Source of the DNA: Bacteroides helcogenes P 36-108
GTDB taxonomy: Bacteria; Bacteroidota; Bacteroidia; Bacteroidales; Bacteroidaceae
DNA length: 64,000 bases
Direction of reading: 5' to 3'
Assembly: GCF_000186225.1 (NCBI RefSeq)
Contig: NC_014933.1
Coordinates: 3,472,001-3,536,000, forward strand
Shown here: positions 17,997-28,376 of the stretch, piece after piece
Layout of the letters: each line of letters starts with the position of its first letter
Position numbering within the stretch: position 1 is the stretch's first letter
Position numbers and translations under genes: made by a program
The notes under the pieces: generated by a model
Told to the model about the DNA's origin: nothing
The model's input: the letters and a program-made list of their open reading frames with translations, nothing else
Database searches by the model: none

Positions 17997-19241
17997 ATGT
18001 CAACCTATGCTCCTTTTGCCAAACCTCTCTATGTAATGCTGAAACCCGTAGGGGCGATATGCAATCTGGCATGCGACTACTGCTATTATCTGGAAAAAGC
18101 CAAACTGTACAGAGAGAATCCCAAGCATGTAATGAGTGAAGAACTTTTAGAAAAGTTCATCGAAGAATATATAAATTCACAAACCATGCCGCAGGTTTTG
18201 TTTACATGGCATGGCGGGGAGACACTGATGCGCCCGTTGTCTTTCTACAAGCGGGCCATGGAACTTCAAAAGAAATACGCCAACGGGCGAACCATAGACA
18301 ACTGCATACAAACCAACGGCACACTGCTGACCGACGAATGGTGTCGATTTTTCAAAGAGAACAACTGGCTGGTGGGTGTCTCCATAGACGGTCCTCAGGA
18401 GTTTCATGATGAATACCGGAAAAACAAGCAAGGGAAGCCATCATTCATCAAAGTAATGCAAGGCATCAATCTCCTAAAGAAGCATAATGTAGAGTGGAAC
18501 GGCATGGCCGTCGTGAATGATTACAATGCGGACTATCCGCTGGATTTTTATAATTTCTTTAAAGAAATAGGATGTCATTACATTCAGTTTGCCCCTATTG
18601 TGGAACGCATCGCCCCACATCAAGACGGGCGGCATCTCGCCTCTCTGCAAGACAAGGAAAACAGTACCGGATTAGCCGATTTTTCTGTCAGCCCCGAACA
18701 GTGGGGGAATTTCCTCTGCACCCTGTTCGATGAATGGGTAAAGCAGGATGTGGGCAATTATTACATACAGTTGTTCGACTCCACCCTTGCCAACTGGGTA
18801 GGCGAGCAACCGGGTGTATGTTCCATGGCAAAGACCTGCGGGCATGCGGGAGTCATGGAGTTCAACGGAGACGTATATTCTTGTGACCATTTTGTTTTTC
18901 CTGAATATAAATTAGGTAATATCTATCAGAAGACACTGGTGGAAATGATGTACAGTGAAAGACAACAGGCTTTCGGACAAATGAAACAACAGTCGCTCCC
19001 CACTCAATGCCGGGAATGCGAATGGCTGTTTGCCTGCAACGGAGAGTGTCCCAAGAATCGCTTTGCACACACCGCCAATGGCGAACCGGGACTAAACTAC
19101 CTGTGTGCCGGATACCGCAAGTTCTTCAGACACGCAGCCCCTTACATGGACTTCATGAAAAATGAACTGATGAACCAACGTCCGCCTGCCAATGTCATGG
19201 AAGCCATGAAACAGGGTGGAGAGTATGAATCAATAAAATAA
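17997..19241 (+). CDS. chuR: Anaerobic sulfatase-maturating enzyme (radical SAM, SPASM)
   Basis: The protein has 414 residues. The radical-SAM cluster motif is C22-x3-C26-x2-C29 (CNLACDYC). The GGE motif follows ([10 protein letters not shown]), and a SPASM region holds [37 protein letters not shown] and a last Cys in [10 protein letters not shown] for two more Fe-S clusters. It turns an active-site Cys or Ser of type I sulfatases into formylglycine. Its length and motifs match the B. thetaiotaomicron enzyme (ChuR/anSME), which is needed for growth on sulfated mucin and glycosaminoglycans. No sulfatase gene is present in this window, so it must serve sulfatases encoded elsewhere. Confidence 0.93.
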   Translation: MSTYAPFAKPLYVMLKPVGAICNLACDYCYYLEKAKLYRENPKHVMSEELLEKFIEEYINSQTMPQVLFTWHGGETLMRPLSFYKRAMELQKKYANGRTIDNCIQTNGTLLTDEWCRFFKENNWLVGVSIDGPQEFHDEYRKNKQGKPSFIKVMQGINLLKKHNVEWNGMAVVNDYNADYPLDFYNFFKEIGCHYIQFAPIVERIAPHQDGRHLASLQDKENSTGLADFSVSPEQWGNFLCTLFDEWVKQDVGNYYIQLFDSTLANWVGEQPGVCSMAKTCGHAGVMEFNGDVYSCDHFVFPEYKLGNIYQKTLVEMMYSERQQAFGQMKQQSLPTQCRECEWLFACNGECPKNRFAHTANGEPGLNYLCAGYRKFFRHAAPYMDFMKNELMNQRPPANVMEAMKQGGEYESIK

Positions 19242-19279
19242 GAACAGTATTCAACAATAAATCATTAAACAAAAACAAT

Positions 19280-21445
19280 ATGAAAATTACATTCAAGAAG
19301 TGTTTACTTGCGGCAACCGCCGCGTTAACCGTCTGCTCTGTCCGTGCAGACGAGGGAATGTGGTTGCTGCAACTGATGAAGCAGCAGAACTCCATCGACA
19401 TGATGAAGAAACAAGGATTGAAGTTGGAGGCCGACGACCTCTATAACCCCGGTGGAGTCTCCTTGAAAGATGCCGTAGGTATATTCGGTGGCGGCTGCAC
19501 CGGTGAAATCATCTCACCGGAAGGTCTGATACTGACCAACCACCACTGTGGATATGCCTCCATACAGCAACACAGCAGCGTGGAACACGACTATCTGACC
19601 GATGGATTCTGGGCCATGAACCGCAACGAAGAACTGCCTACACCGGGACTGAAATTCCGTTTCGTACACCGCATAGAGGATGCCACCGACCTGGTGAACC
19701 AGAAAATCAAGGCAGGCGAAGTGGACGAAATACATGCCATGACGCGCCCCTTCCTCCGCAAGCTCGCCAAAGAACAGTTGGAAAAGAGCGACCTGAAAGG
19801 CAAGCCGGGCATCGAAGAAGAGATTTTGCCTTACTATGCCGGAAACAAGTATTATCTGGTATATTATAAGGTGTACAGCGACGTGCGCATGGTAGCCGCT
19901 CCCCCCTCCTCGGTAGGCAAGTTTGGCGGCGAGACGGACAACTGGATGTGGCCCCGCCACACGGGCGACTTCTCCATGTTCCGCATCTATGCCGATGCCA
20001 ATGGAGAACCGGCAGAATACAGCGCAAGCAACGTGCCCCTGAAAACCCCGAAGTTCCTGCCCATCTCCATCAAAGGATTGAACGAAGGCGACTATGCCAT
20101 GATTATGGGATTTCCCGGCAGCACCGAACGCTGCTTGACACAGAGTGAAGTGAAGCAGCGCATGAATGCCATGAACCAGCCGGTGATTGACATGCGCGGC
20201 GTGCGCCTCGAAGTACTGCGCAAGTACATGGATGCCAGTGACAAGACGCGCATCCAATATGCCAACAAGTTTGCCGGAAGCAGCAACTATTGGAAAAATT
20301 CCATCGGAATGAACAAGGCTATCGTGGACAACGACGTGCTGGGCGCCAAGGCCGAAATAGAGAAAAGATATGCCGAGTTTGCCAAGGGAAAGCCCGAATA
20401 CGAAGGCGTGGTAGAAAAGATTGATGCCATTATCGAGAAGAGCACTCCCACCCTGCGCCAGCTCTATTATATCAACGAAGCCCTGCGCGGAGCCATCGAA
20501 TTCGGCAGTTTCTACCTCATAATGGACAACATAAAGCAGGCGCTGCAAGAGAAGAACGACTCGCTGCTGCAGGTGTGGAAAGGACGATTGGATAAAGCCT
20601 ACAGCGGAATGCACAACAAGGACTACGACCATGAAGTGGACCGCGCCGTGGCCAAAGCCATCCTGCCAGCCCTGGCCAAAGTCCTGAAGGCAGACGAACT
20701 GCCCAGCTTCTACCAGACCATCCAGAACGACTTCAAAGGGAACTTCGACGCATACGTGGACAATCTGTATGACAACTCCATACTCTCCAGCCGCGAAAAC
20801 CTGGACAAATTCCTGGCAAAGCCCACCGTGAAAGCCATCGAGAAAGACCCCGCCACGGCCTACTCGCGCTCCAAGAACGAGAAGATGCAGGAACTCGGCA
20901 AGCAGTATCAGGAATTGGGAAACGGACTCGAACTGCTTCACAAAGCATATATCCGTGGTTTGGGTGAAATGAAGCAACCTATACCTTCTTATCCGGACGC
21001 CAACTTCACCATCCGCCTGACTTATGGCAACGTGAAAGCCTACAATCCCCGCGATGCCGTACATTATAAATACTATACCACTACCGACGGAATTCTTGAG
21101 AAAGAGAACCCCGAAGACCGAGAATTCACGGTTCCCGCCAAACTGAAAGAACTGATTCAGAAGAAGGACTTCGGACGCTATGCCATGAAAGACGGCACAA
21201 TGCCGGTATGCTTCCTGACTACCAACGACATTACGGGGGGAAATTCCGGAAGTCCCGTCATCAATGGTGAGGGTCAACTCATCGGCTGCGCATTCGACGG
21301 CAACTGGGAATCTCTGAGTGGAGACATCAACTTCGACAACAACCTTCAGCGTTGCATCAACCTTGATATCCGCTACGTACTCTTTATCCTCGAAAAATTG
21401 GGCGGCTGCGAGCACCTGATAAAAGAAATGAACATAATTGAGTAG
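19280..21445 (+). CDS. dpp7: S46 dipeptidyl-peptidase, DPP7 type
   Basis: The 721-residue protein has a signal peptide ([23 protein letters not shown]). It shows the S46 triad context: [15 protein letters not shown] (His, about residue 87), [20 protein letters not shown] (Asp) and [13 protein letters not shown] (Ser656). The residue 18 positions after the catalytic Ser decides specificity in this family, and it is Gly here (AFDGNWE). Gly marks DPP7, which releases dipeptides with a hydrophobic P1 residue. The enzyme works in the periplasm on oligopeptides. A DPP11-type paralogue follows 139 bases later. Confidence 0.9.
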   Translation: MKITFKKCLLAATAALTVCSVRADEGMWLLQLMKQQNSIDMMKKQGLKLEADDLYNPGGVSLKDAVGIFGGGCTGEIISPEGLILTNHHCGYASIQQHSSVEHDYLTDGFWAMNRNEELPTPGLKFRFVHRIEDATDLVNQKIKAGEVDEIHAMTRPFLRKLAKEQLEKSDLKGKPGIEEEILPYYAGNKYYLVYYKVYSDVRMVAAPPSSVGKFGGETDNWMWPRHTGDFSMFRIYADANGEPAEYSASNVPLKTPKFLPISIKGLNEGDYAMIMGFPGSTERCLTQSEVKQRMNAMNQPVIDMRGVRLEVLRKYMDASDKTRIQYANKFAGSSNYWKNSIGMNKAIVDNDVLGAKAEIEKRYAEFAKGKPEYEGVVEKIDAIIEKSTPTLRQLYYINEALRGAIEFGSFYLIMDNIKQALQEKNDSLLQVWKGRLDKAYSGMHNKDYDHEVDRAVAKAILPALAKVLKADELPSFYQTIQNDFKGNFDAYVDNLYDNSILSSRENLDKFLAKPTVKAIEKDPATAYSRSKNEKMQELGKQYQELGNGLELLHKAYIRGLGEMKQPIPSYPDANFTIRLTYGNVKAYNPRDAVHYKYYTTTDGILEKENPEDREFTVPAKLKELIQKKDFGRYAMKDGTMPVCFLTTNDITGGNSGSPVINGEGQLIGCAFDGNWESLSGDINFDNNLQRCINLDIRYVLFILEKLGGCEHLIKEMNIIE

Positions 21446-21486
21446 TTCCGCAACTTCCCGGGAATGAGACCAAGAGTGAACGACAT

Positions 21487-21545
21487 TGAGTCAGTGACTG
21501 AAAGGCATTGAGTCAGGAACTGAATGCCTTTCAGTCACTGACTCA
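21487..21545. repeat. 23-bp perfect inverted repeat between the two S46 peptidase genes
   Basis: Arms 21487-21509 and 21523-21545 are perfectly complementary, with a 13-base loop that itself contains GAGTCAG, the sequence that opens the arm. There is no T-run on either side, so it is not a classic terminator. It may stabilise the upstream message or set the ratio of the two peptidases. Confidence 0.85.
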
Positions 21546-21584
21546 TTCCTACCCCCTTCAGAACACCTTCTAACGCATATTATC

Positions 21585-23744
21585 ATGAAGAAGATTATAC
21601 TATCACTATTTTTTACATCTGCTATCGTAACGGCCCATGCCGATGAAGGTATGTGGATGCTCACCGACCTGCAAAAGCAAAATGAAGTGGCCATGACAGA
21701 ATTGGGGCTGCTCATTCCCATCAACCAGATTTATAGTCCCGACGGCATCGCCCTGAAAGACGCCGTTGTACACTTCGGTGGCGGCTGCACCGGCGAAGTC
21801 ATCTCGGCAGAAGGTCTGGTTTTGACCAACCATCACTGCGGCTATGGCGCCATTCAGCAACACAGCAGTGTGGACCACGACTATCTGACAAATGGATTTT
21901 GGGCAATGGCACGCAAAGAAGAATTGCCCTGCCGGGGATTGACCGTCACTTATATAGATAAGATACTGGACGTAACAGACTATGTGAACGAGCAGCTCAA
22001 AACGGATAAAGACCCGAACGGAACCAATTATCTGTCTCCCAAATATCTCGGCACAGTAGCCAATCGTTTTGCCGAAGCCGAAGGAATTACCCTGACACCG
22101 GGCCGCAAGCTGGAACTGAAGGCCTTCTATGGGGGAAACCGGTATTATCTGTTTATAAAAACCACTTACAGTGATATCCGTATGGTAGGCGCTCCTCCTT
22201 CCTCCATCGGCAAATTCGGAGCAGACACGGACAACTGGATGTGGCCCCGCCACACGGGTGACTTCTCTCTGTTCCGCATCTATGCGGATAAAAATGGGAA
22301 CCCTGCAGAATACAGCGAGGACAACGTTCCCCTGAAAGTAAAGAAACATCTCACCATCAGCCTCAGCGGATACAAGGAAGGCGACTTCACATTTATCATG
22401 GGCTTTCCCGGACGTAATTGGCGGTATATGACCTCTGACGAGGTGGAAGAACGGATGCAGACTACCAACTTCATGCGCCACCATGTGCGTGATGTCCGTC
22501 AGAAGGCCTTGATGGAACAAATGCTGAAAAACGATGCCATACGCATCCACTATGCAAGCAAATATGCATCTTCGGCCAACTACTGGAAAAATGCCATCGG
22601 CATGAACGAGGGATTGGTACGCCTGAAAGTATTAGACACCAAGCGCACACAGCAAGAACAACTTCTTGCCCGCGGACGCGCAACCGGTGATGACTGTTAC
22701 CAGAAGGCATTCGACCGGATACGAAATATCGTACAACATCGTCGTCCGGCACTCTACCATCAGCAAGCCATTCAGGAGGCCTTGGTAACAGGGCTCGACT
22801 TCATGCGAATCCCCAATACCACCGAACTGGTTTCAGCCTTGAAGAGCAAAGACAAGGCACGCATCAAGGCGGCAACAGACAGCCTCCGAAGTGCCGCCGA
22901 CAATTATTTCTCCTCTGTTCCTTTTCCTGAAGTAGAATGCATGGTGGGCAAAAAAATGCTGCAAACATACATGCAGTATATTCCCGCAGAACAGCGCATC
23001 GGCATCTTCCGGATCATCGACCAGCGATTCAAAGGAGACAGCGATGCCTTTATCGATGCCTGTTTCAAGTATTCCATATTCGGAAGCAAGGAAAACTTCT
23101 CCAAATTCATACGCAAACCCAATCTATACAAAATCAGCAGTGACTGGATGGTGCTGTTCAAATATTCCATTACCGACGGACTGCTGCAGACAGCCATCTC
23201 CATGATGGATGCCAACAAAGAGTATGACACTGCCCATAAAGTATGGGTGAAAGGAATGATGGACATGAAGCTATCCGACGGACAGCCCATTTACCCGGAT
23301 GCCAACTCCACTCTGCGCCTGACCTATGGAAAGGTACTCCCCTACTCGCCTGCCGATGGCGTGGAATACGGTTATTACACCACTTTGAAAGGTGTAATGG
23401 AGAAAGAAGCCCCGGATAACTGGGAATTCGTTGTCCCTGCCAAACTGAAAGAACTATATAAAGCCAAAGACTTCGGACCTTATGCCATGCCTGACGGAGA
23501 AATGCCGGTCTGCTTTATCGTTAATACAGACAACACCGGCGGTAATTCCGGAAGCCCCGTATTCAATGCCAAAGGAGAGCTGATAGGAACCGGCTTTGAC
23601 CGCAACTACGAAGGTCTGACAGGTGACATCGCCTTCCGCCCGTCTTCGCAACGTGCCGCCTGCGTGGACATTCGCTATACTTTGTTTATCATCGACAAGT
23701 ATGCAGGGGCTTCACATATCATTAAAGAGCTTACGATTAAATGA
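21585..23744 (+). CDS. dpp11: S46 dipeptidyl-peptidase, DPP11 type
   Basis: The 719-residue protein has a signal peptide (MKKIILSLFFTSAIVTAHA). It has TNHHCGYGAIQQHSS for the catalytic His, [20 protein letters not shown] for the Asp and [13 protein letters not shown] with Ser655. The deciding residue is Arg673 (GFDRNYEG), at the same number as in Porphyromonas DPP11. Arg gives preference for Asp or Glu at P1. Together with the DPP7-type enzyme it covers hydrophobic and acidic P1 dipeptides. It is in the same direction as the DPP7 gene and probably arose by duplication. Confidence 0.9.
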   Translation: MKKIILSLFFTSAIVTAHADEGMWMLTDLQKQNEVAMTELGLLIPINQIYSPDGIALKDAVVHFGGGCTGEVISAEGLVLTNHHCGYGAIQQHSSVDHDYLTNGFWAMARKEELPCRGLTVTYIDKILDVTDYVNEQLKTDKDPNGTNYLSPKYLGTVANRFAEAEGITLTPGRKLELKAFYGGNRYYLFIKTTYSDIRMVGAPPSSIGKFGADTDNWMWPRHTGDFSLFRIYADKNGNPAEYSEDNVPLKVKKHLTISLSGYKEGDFTFIMGFPGRNWRYMTSDEVEERMQTTNFMRHHVRDVRQKALMEQMLKNDAIRIHYASKYASSANYWKNAIGMNEGLVRLKVLDTKRTQQEQLLARGRATGDDCYQKAFDRIRNIVQHRRPALYHQQAIQEALVTGLDFMRIPNTTELVSALKSKDKARIKAATDSLRSAADNYFSSVPFPEVECMVGKKMLQTYMQYIPAEQRIGIFRIIDQRFKGDSDAFIDACFKYSIFGSKENFSKFIRKPNLYKISSDWMVLFKYSITDGLLQTAISMMDANKEYDTAHKVWVKGMMDMKLSDGQPIYPDANSTLRLTYGKVLPYSPADGVEYGYYTTLKGVMEKEAPDNWEFVVPAKLKELYKAKDFGPYAMPDGEMPVCFIVNTDNTGGNSGSPVFNAKGELIGTGFDRNYEGLTGDIAFRPSSQRAACVDIRYTLFIIDKYAGASHIIKELTIK

Positions 23745-23861
23745 AGAATTTGTATATGAGGCCGCACTATGATCCCTTTCAGGCACATCGCTAAATTCTC
23801 ATTTACCGAACAAAAAGCTTCCCCGTGTTGTTATATCGTATAAACTATAAAGAAGAAAATT

Positions 23862-24158
23862 ATGGAAAAGTTTGAAGAATTGATACAATCAGAAAAGCCC
23901 GTATTAGTCGATTTCTTTGCTACTTGGTGTGGTCCCTGTAAAGCCATGCACCCTGTATTGGAAGAACTTAAAAGCGAAATAGGCGATAGCGCACGTATTG
24001 CAAAAATAGATGTTGACCAGCATGAAGAACTGGCCGCAAGCTATCGCATACAAACCGTACCCACTTTCATCCTGTTTAAAAAAGGTGAAGCCATATGGAG
24101 ACATTCGGGTGTAATCAGCAGAAAAGAATTAAAATCCGTTATTGAGCAAAACTCTTAA
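23862..24158 (+). CDS. trxA: Thioredoxin
   Basis: This is a 98-residue cytoplasmic thioredoxin with W22-CGPC at the start of helix 2 (ATWCGPCKAM) and the cis-proline motif QTVPTF (about residue 67). There is no signal peptide. It reduces disulphides of cytoplasmic proteins. It is followed nine bases later by the ATG of a secreted thioredoxin, and both end before the terminator at 24662-24710, so they form a two-gene unit. Confidence 0.92.
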   Translation: MEKFEELIQSEKPVLVDFFATWCGPCKAMHPVLEELKSEIGDSARIAKIDVDQHEELAASYRIQTVPTFILFKKGEAIWRHSGVISRKELKSVIEQNS

Positions 24159-24167
24159 TTGAAAGAA

Positions 24168-24644
24168 ATGAAGAAAATAATAACCACATTCATCCTTATT
24201 TTTGCAAGTGTACTGACCTATGCCTGCACAGACGGAGCACAGCAAAAGGAGCAGATGAAAGGAGAAAAAACTCAAAATGAAGGGAAAGTAATCGTTATGA
24301 ATAAAGACATATTCATCAAAGATATATTCGATTATGAGAAATCCCAGGAGTGGAAATACAAAGGAGACAAACCCGCCATCATTGATTTATACGCCGATTG
24401 GTGTGGTCCCTGCCGTATGACTGCTCCCATAATGAAAGACTTGGCTAAGGAATATGCCGATAAAATCACTATATACAAAGTCAATGTCGATAAAGAAAAA
24501 GAGTTGGCCGCCTTGTTCAATGCAACGAGCATCCCTCTTTTTGTATTCGTGCCGATGAAAGGAGAGCCTCAGCTTTTTCGTGGAGCTGCCGACAAGGCAA
24601 CTTACAAGAAAATGATTGACGAGTTTTTACTGAAATCAGAATAG
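24168..24644 (+). CDS. Secreted thioredoxin-fold lipoprotein
   Basis: The protein has about 158 residues. It starts MKKIITTFILIFASVLTYACTDG, a lipoprotein-type signal with Cys after YA. A short polar linker leads to a thioredoxin domain with YADWCGPCRM and the cis-proline loop ATSIPLFVFVPMKG. It probably acts as a periplasmic thiol reductase or an oxidoreductase for envelope proteins. A TTG three codons earlier (24159) directly follows the stop of the first thioredoxin gene and gives a longer frame; the ATG at 24168 is the better start. Confidence 0.85.
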   Translation: MKKIITTFILIFASVLTYACTDGAQQKEQMKGEKTQNEGKVIVMNKDIFIKDIFDYEKSQEWKYKGDKPAIIDLYADWCGPCRMTAPIMKDLAKEYADKITIYKVNVDKEKELAALFNATSIPLFVFVPMKGEPQLFRGAADKATYKKMIDEFLLKSE

Positions 24645-24661
24645 TTGTTCATAATAGAAAG

Positions 24662-24710
24662 AAAAAACTCCTGACTACCCCATTGAAAGGTGAGTCAGGA
24701 GTTTTTTTTT
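24662..24710. terminator. Bidirectional terminator between the thioredoxin and PHP genes
   Basis: A stem of at least 10 bp (24667-24676 with 24693-24702, extended by A/T pairs) is followed by nine T on the plus strand and by six T on the minus strand. It serves the thioredoxin pair from the left and the convergent PHP gene, which ends at 24724, from the right. Confidence 0.9.
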
Positions 24711-24723
24711 GTGTCCTATTCAC

Positions 24724-25602
24724 TCAAAGCACAATAGGCATCTCTTTCCATTCTCCTCCGTACAATTCCATCACCGATTCATATCCAGCCTTCCTCAAGG
24801 CACGCAAGGCTTCGGAACGCCCGTTACTTATCCGTTCCGGATAGTGTGAATCACTGTTCACCTGCACACGGATACCCAAATCGTGCAGGAAGGAGAAATA
24901 TCGCTCATTGGGATAGAAAGTTCCCAAATCATGATAAGCCTTAGTATTAATCTCTACCTGATAACCACGGCGGGCTATATCCGCAAAATACTCGCACACC
25001 AGTTCATCATACCAACGTTCATCAAGCAATCCGGGGCGATAACATGCAGCATTATAATGTATCTTATCCGCATGGCCGACCACGTCAAAACCTCCCAACT
25101 CCAACATCCGCATCAATCTGCCGTAATAAAGACGTACGACACGCTCTAAGTCTCCTCCAAAATGCTCATCCACGATCTTCCTGAAAACATCAGCAGCGAC
25201 ATCCACATCCACAACTTGCCCGCAATCATCATACAACAAGTGGACGGACCCGATACGATAGTCCAATGGTAATTCTCTGAACCGGTTTATGGAAGGATTG
25301 CTATCCTCACCCAGATAGTCTATTTCCAGACCGATGTACAATTCTATACGGCCGGCATACTTCGCTTTCAACCGTTGAAACTCTGATAAATAGTCATCCA
25401 TGCAATCCCATTCCATGGTCCATGCCGTAGAAAAAGGCAAAGGGGCATGCGATGAAAAGCCATAGGAAGTAAATCCTTCACTCAATGCAAAACGAATGAA
25501 GTCTTCCATACATGCACGGCCGTCACAAAAGAGGCTATGGCTATGGTAATTCGTTAAATTTCCCGTTCTCGGCATCTCTATATAGTTGTTTACTTCAAAC
25601 AT
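24724..25602 (-). CDS. PHP-domain phosphatase, histidinol-phosphatase type
   Basis: The protein has 292 residues. PHP metal-binding signatures are visible: NYHSHSLFCDGRA near the start (two His and an Asp), GFSSHAPLPF, GLEIDYLGE, GSVHLL, VGHADKIHY and QVNSDSHYPE near the end. This order matches the HisJ/HisK histidinol-phosphatase family, which removes phosphate from histidinol-phosphate in histidine synthesis using three metal ions. No other his gene is nearby, so a different small phosphate ester is possible. It starts five bases after the stop of the ABC-F gene, in the same operon. Confidence 0.8.
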   Translation of the reverse strand: MFEVNNYIEMPRTGNLTNYHSHSLFCDGRACMEDFIRFALSEGFTSYGFSSHAPLPFSTAWTMEWDCMDDYLSEFQRLKAKYAGRIELYIGLEIDYLGEDSNPSINRFRELPLDYRIGSVHLLYDDCGQVVDVDVAADVFRKIVDEHFGGDLERVVRLYYGRLMRMLELGGFDVVGHADKIHYNAACYRPGLLDERWYDELVCEYFADIARRGYQVEINTKAYHDLGTFYPNERYFSFLHDLGIRVQVNSDSHYPERISNGRSEALRALRKAGYESVMELYGGEWKEMPIVL

Positions 25603-25607
25603 CAGTC

Positions 25608-27485
25608 CTACTCTATCTCACTCAGTTCAAGCCAGCGCATTGTTTTTTCGTCTATCAAGTCTGTCAGTTCCGGCAATCTTTTCGATTTTTCAGTCAACTC
25701 GTCCACAGACAGAGCAGCACTGCACAAAGCATCTTCAATAGCTTTCTTTTCTGTTTCCAAATCGGCAATCTCCTGCTCCAATAGCTCGAATTCTCTTTTC
25801 TCCTTAAAAGACATCCGGCGTTTTTCATTCAGTCGTACTTTAACCGTCTTGTCCTCCTGAAGCTTGGCCGCTTCCTTCTCCTTCTCCTGATGTGCTTTCA
25901 TCTCTTTCCAGCCACGGTACTGTGTATAGTTGCCGGGGAAATCGCGAATATCGCCCTGTCCGTTGAATACCAGCAAATGATCTACCACCTTGTCCATAAA
26001 ATATCGGTCGTGGCTTACTACAATCACACAGCCCTTGAAATTCTGCAAATACTCCTCCAGAACATTCAAAGTTACAATATCCAAATCATTGGTAGGCTCA
26101 TCCAGAACAAGAAAATTAGGATTACGCATCAAAACAGTGCACAAGTACAGACGGCGACGCTCACCGCCACTCAACTTATATACATAGCTATGCTGCGTCT
26201 CAGGAGTAAAAAGGAAATGCTGAAGGAATTGAGAGGCAGTCAGCCTTTTGCCATTGCCAAGCTCAATGACCTCGGCGATGTCCTGCACGACATCAATCAC
26301 TTTCATCTGCTCATCAAACAGCAAGCCGTCTTGCGAATAGTAACCGAAACGAACCGTTTCACCAATCTCCAGTGTGCCACTGTCTGCCTGCTCCTGCCCC
26401 ATCAGAATTTTAATGAAGGTGGATTTGCCAGTACCATTATTCCCTACGATACCCATCTTTTCATATCGGGCAAAGATATAGGAAAAGTCATCCAATATCT
26501 TCAAATCACCAAAAGATTTGTACAAGTGGTCTGCCTCGAATATCTTACTGCCGATATAGGACGCTTTGACATCCAGTTTTACATTATCATTATTGAAATA
26601 CTGCTTGGCAACCTTTTCCAATTCATAGAAAGCATCTTCCCTATACCGCGCTTTATGTCCACGGGCCTGCGGCATACGACGCATCCACTCCAGTTCTGTA
26701 CGATAGAGGTTGTTGGCACGCTCTATTTCCACAGTCTTAGCCTCGACACGTTCCTGACGTTTCTCCAGATAATAGCTATAGTTACCTTTATACTGATAAA
26801 TCTGCCGGTTATCAATTTCTATTATTTCAGAGCAGACACGATCCAGAAAATAACGGTCATGCGTCACCATGAGAAGACTCAGATTGTTCCGGCGCAGGTA
26901 TTCCTCCAGCCATTCAGTCATGTCAAGATCGAGATGATTGGTAGGTTCGTCCAATATCAGCAGATCAGGCTCCGTAATAAGTGTGTTGGCCAGAGCCACA
27001 CGTTTCAATTGCCCGCCCGAAAGTAGTTTCACCTGCTGATCAAAATCTCGGATTTTAAGCTGAGAGAGAATCTGCTTGGCTTTCTGCTCATATTCCCAAG
27101 CTCTTTCATGATCCATGCGAACCAGAATTTCATCCAATCCCGGATGCCCTTCGGTTTCCATACAACGCTCATATTCCTTGATTAGTTCCACGGTGCTATT
27201 ACCATGATGGAAACAAGCCTCAAGCACTGTCAAATCTTCGGGATAACGGGGATCTTGCTCCAGATACCCCACACGTAGATCACGGCGGAATGAGATAGTG
27301 CCACTCTCATAGCTCTCCTTACCAGAAAGAATATTAAGCAAAGTGGTCTTGCCACTACCGTTCTTTGCTATCAGACCTATACGCTGCCCCTCAGACAAGC
27401 CAAAAGATATGTTCGCAAACAAAACCAGATCACCGAATGACTTGGTCAGGTTTTCTACCTGAAGAATCGAATTTACTGCTGCCAA
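25608..27485 (-). CDS. ABC-F family ATPase (Uup-like)
   Basis: The protein has 625 residues and two ABC domains with no membrane segments. Walker A motifs are AKNGSGKTTLL and GNNGTGKSTFI. Signature motifs are LLSGGQLKRVAL and LSGGERRRLYL. Walker B motifs are LLILDEPTNHLDL and FLVLDEPTNDLDI. The linker between domains is long and charged, and the C-terminus has a coiled coil (LNEKRRMSFKEKREFELLEQ). This is the Uup branch of ABC-F proteins, linked to the ribosome or to DNA structure rather than transport. A resistance role has no support in the sequence. Confidence 0.88.
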   Translation of the reverse strand: MAAVNSILQVENLTKSFGDLVLFANISFGLSEGQRIGLIAKNGSGKTTLLNILSGKESYESGTISFRRDLRVGYLEQDPRYPEDLTVLEACFHHGNSTVELIKEYERCMETEGHPGLDEILVRMDHERAWEYEQKAKQILSQLKIRDFDQQVKLLSGGQLKRVALANTLITEPDLLILDEPTNHLDLDMTEWLEEYLRRNNLSLLMVTHDRYFLDRVCSEIIEIDNRQIYQYKGNYSYYLEKRQERVEAKTVEIERANNLYRTELEWMRRMPQARGHKARYREDAFYELEKVAKQYFNNDNVKLDVKASYIGSKIFEADHLYKSFGDLKILDDFSYIFARYEKMGIVGNNGTGKSTFIKILMGQEQADSGTLEIGETVRFGYYSQDGLLFDEQMKVIDVVQDIAEVIELGNGKRLTASQFLQHFLFTPETQHSYVYKLSGGERRRLYLCTVLMRNPNFLVLDEPTNDLDIVTLNVLEEYLQNFKGCVIVVSHDRYFMDKVVDHLLVFNGQGDIRDFPGNYTQYRGWKEMKAHQEKEKEAAKLQEDKTVKVRLNEKRRMSFKEKREFELLEQEIADLETEKKAIEDALCSAALSVDELTEKSKRLPELTDLIDEKTMRWLELSEIE

Positions 27486-27512
27486 TGTAATTGATAATTG
27501 ATGGTTGATAAT

Positions 27513-28319
27513 TTAGAATAAGGCATTATAGGTCTCTACCAGATTCACTTTCCCGCCTGCCTTCACTTTGCTCCAAACCAATTTCATAGGATCTATCCTT
27601 TCACCCGTAGATGTATTCAGCAATATTGGAACTTCCCGATTTCCATCAACCAGAGTTCTCCACTCCATGCCATCCACCTCATTGGTCAGAATCACGCAAA
27701 GCGTAATGCCTAAAGCCAGCCATGCATCCTTTTTTTTAGGTCCTATTTCTCCCTTATCCACAATCTGCTGCATCTTGACCACATCTTCTTCGGAGCCTTG
27801 AAAGTCTTTCTTCAAAGATTCTTTCACAATGGAATCCACCCATTCATACGCCTCGTTTATCTGACAGATTTCGGACAAGCGAACCGGAATGATTTCCGCC
27901 GGATATTTCACTCCCTCCCTGCGTATCTCCAATGAGGCTATTATTTCCTCCGCTTCTGTAACCGGTTCTCCCCGGCTGACAGTAAACGAGCATTCAAAAG
28001 CGATCTCATCAAGACCCGTTATCCAAAGATGAGAAGTATAATATGTACCTTCCTCCTCGAACATCTCTTTACTGTACGCACACTCCAGCTCCCCTATTTT
28101 GACACGCACGGCCGAGGGATTCTCTTTCAACTCCTGTTGTATGGAGTCCCTGCCGTATGCAGGGCTTCCTTTGTAAGCCGAAATACGGAAATTACCCGTC
28201 CACTTCGCAGGATTATAAAAGAGGAAAGATCCCTCTCCATCTTCAAATTCGCTCCAATCTGCCGGATAAATCATGGAAAACCATGCTCCCGGAGAAATAA
28301 ATTTCTTGCCTTGTTTCAT
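27513..28319 (-). CDS. DUF3805/DUF3806 protein
   Basis: From the ATG at 28319 the product is about 268 residues, soluble and acidic, with no signal peptide. It opens MKQGKKFISPGAWFSMIYP, a DUF3805-like start. The second half (about residue 150 on) has WLALGITLCVILTNEVDGMEW, as in DUF3806. Function is unknown. I chose 28319 over 28400 because a consensus promoter lies at 28340-28371 and the 27 extra residues would be read through it. Expression appears to be independent of the gene upstream. Confidence 0.7.
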   Translation of the reverse strand: MKQGKKFISPGAWFSMIYPADWSEFEDGEGSFLFYNPAKWTGNFRISAYKGSPAYGRDSIQQELKENPSAVRVKIGELECAYSKEMFEEEGTYYTSHLWITGLDEIAFECSFTVSRGEPVTEAEEIIASLEIRREGVKYPAEIIPVRLSEICQINEAYEWVDSIVKESLKKDFQGSEEDVVKMQQIVDKGEIGPKKKDAWLALGITLCVILTNEVDGMEWRTLVDGNREVPILLNTSTGERIDPMKLVWSKVKAGGKVNLVETYNALF

Positions 28320-28339
28320 ATTCAATAAACTATTCCTCG

Positions 28340-28371
28340 CAAAAGTAACATTACCGTTGCTGATATGCAAA
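28340..28371 (-). promoter_or_regulatory. Promoter of the DUF3805 gene
   Basis: On the minus strand TTTG (28371-28368), a 20-base spacer and TACTTTTG (28347-28340) match the consensus. It decides the start at 28319. Confidence 0.75.
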
Positions 28372-28376
28372 CAAAC

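Noticed and set aside
19514..21415. A 633-codon open frame on the minus strand opposite the DPP7-type gene, and similar long frames opposite GH95 and the helicase
   Set aside because: They mirror codon bias of strongly conserved genes on the other strand, have no recognisable domain and no promoter.
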